Both the position numbers and the translations under genes were made by a program. From an uncultured Gemmatimonadota bacterium (GTDB taxonomy: Bacteria; Gemmatimonadota; Gemmatimonadetes; Gemmatimonadales; Gemmatimonadaceae), in the NCBI GenBank assembly GCA_946480295.1, contig CAMLIT010000123.1:1-13055 (forward strand): a stretch of 13,055 nucleotides of DNA, read 5' to 3'. This document shows, piece after piece, positions 12,904 to 13,055 of the stretch (its first letter is position 1; every line of letters starts with the position of its first letter). Under the pieces are notes generated by a model. The model saw nothing but the letters and a program-made list of their open reading frames with translations. It did no database searches and had not been told where the DNA came from.

Positions 12904-13055
12904 TCACCTCGCCGATAGCGAAGTCGGATTCGGCTGGGAGGCCGGGATCGCGCCGACACTCCTGCTCACGCAACTGCCCGTCCCGGCATCGGTGAACGGG
13001 CGCTGCGGGATCGACATGTAGTTCCACGCGTACGTGCCATCGCCGAGCTGCAGCT
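12904..13055 (-). CDS. C-terminal end of a fourth metallophosphoesterase (partial)
   Basis: The last 50 codons of a gene entering from the right edge. The peptide starts LQLGDGTYAWNYMSIPQ, then FTDAGTGSCVSRSVG, and ends ASQPNPTSLSAR before the TGA (12906-12904). It matches the end of the MPE domains of the large plus-strand protein (LQLGDGWYSWNFMPVP, DSGTGQCVDRSAAYAP), including the conserved terminal Cys. After VSRSVG, where the homologue runs into a PKD domain, this protein diverges and stops within about 15 residues, so no C-terminal PKD array follows. The catalytic motifs and start lie outside the window. Confidence 0.8.
   Translation of the reverse strand, partial: LQLGDGTYAWNYMSIPQRPFTDAGTGSCVSRSVGAIPASQPNPTSLSAR

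Noticed and set aside
1..13055. tRNA, rRNA, CRISPR, insertion sequence or prophage features
   Set aside because: I looked for cloverleaf ends, regular short repeats with spacers, transposase motifs and terminal inverted repeats and saw none. The PKD repeats are coding and too long and diverged to be a CRISPR array.

Overview
The window is high-GC DNA (GC-rich third positions, almost no TTA codons) from a diderm-like, free-living bacterium. A two-subunit 2-oxoacid:ferredoxin oxidoreductase, YchF, surface lipoproteins and long PKD-domain proteins would fit a soil or sediment phylum such as Gemmatimonadota. That placement is an inference from style of gene content and is not proven by any marker here.

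Left part (1-3822) is core metabolism and housekeeping. korA and the start of korB lie on the minus strand, overlapping by ATGA, and encode the alpha-gamma and beta subunits of a 2-oxoglutarate-type ferredoxin oxidoreductase. Divergent from them, after a 557-bp intergenic stretch, is ychF on the plus strand. That stretch holds an imperfect inverted repeat built of about 10-bp GGAT units, and two consecutive G-quadruplex motifs on the template strand just before the ychF start.

The rest (4001-13055) is an accessory surface locus. It holds four genes for secreted, mostly lipid-anchored metallophosphoesterases of one family, with purple-acid-phosphatase-like motif spacing (GDxx, GDNxY, GNHE, WH, GHxH) and a shared YER[FY]xPQ signature: a single-domain lipoprotein (4001-4885, +), a MPE-PKD-PKD-MPE lipoprotein (6294-8561, -), a 1235-residue MPE-PKD-MPE-PKDx6 lipoprotein (9073-12780, +) and the C-terminal end of a fourth gene entering from the right edge (12904-13055, -). 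An ExoA-like family 2 glycosyltransferase with a C-terminal membrane region (5178-6254, +) sits between the first two. The genes alternate in strand, so they are not one operon. They look like a locally duplicated and inverted family.

The most interesting point is the state of the metal sites. The single-domain protein and the second domain of the minus-strand protein keep every expected ligand. The first domain of the minus-strand protein has lost several (GEI, GDVE, AHAR), and both domains of the large protein carry GDxH in place of GHxH and have lost the Tyr of GDNxY. The locus therefore pairs likely active phosphoesterases with degenerate or re-purposed copies carried on PKD stalks. A plausible job is cell-surface phosphate-ester hydrolysis or binding in an exopolysaccharide context. 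The substrate cannot be read from sequence.
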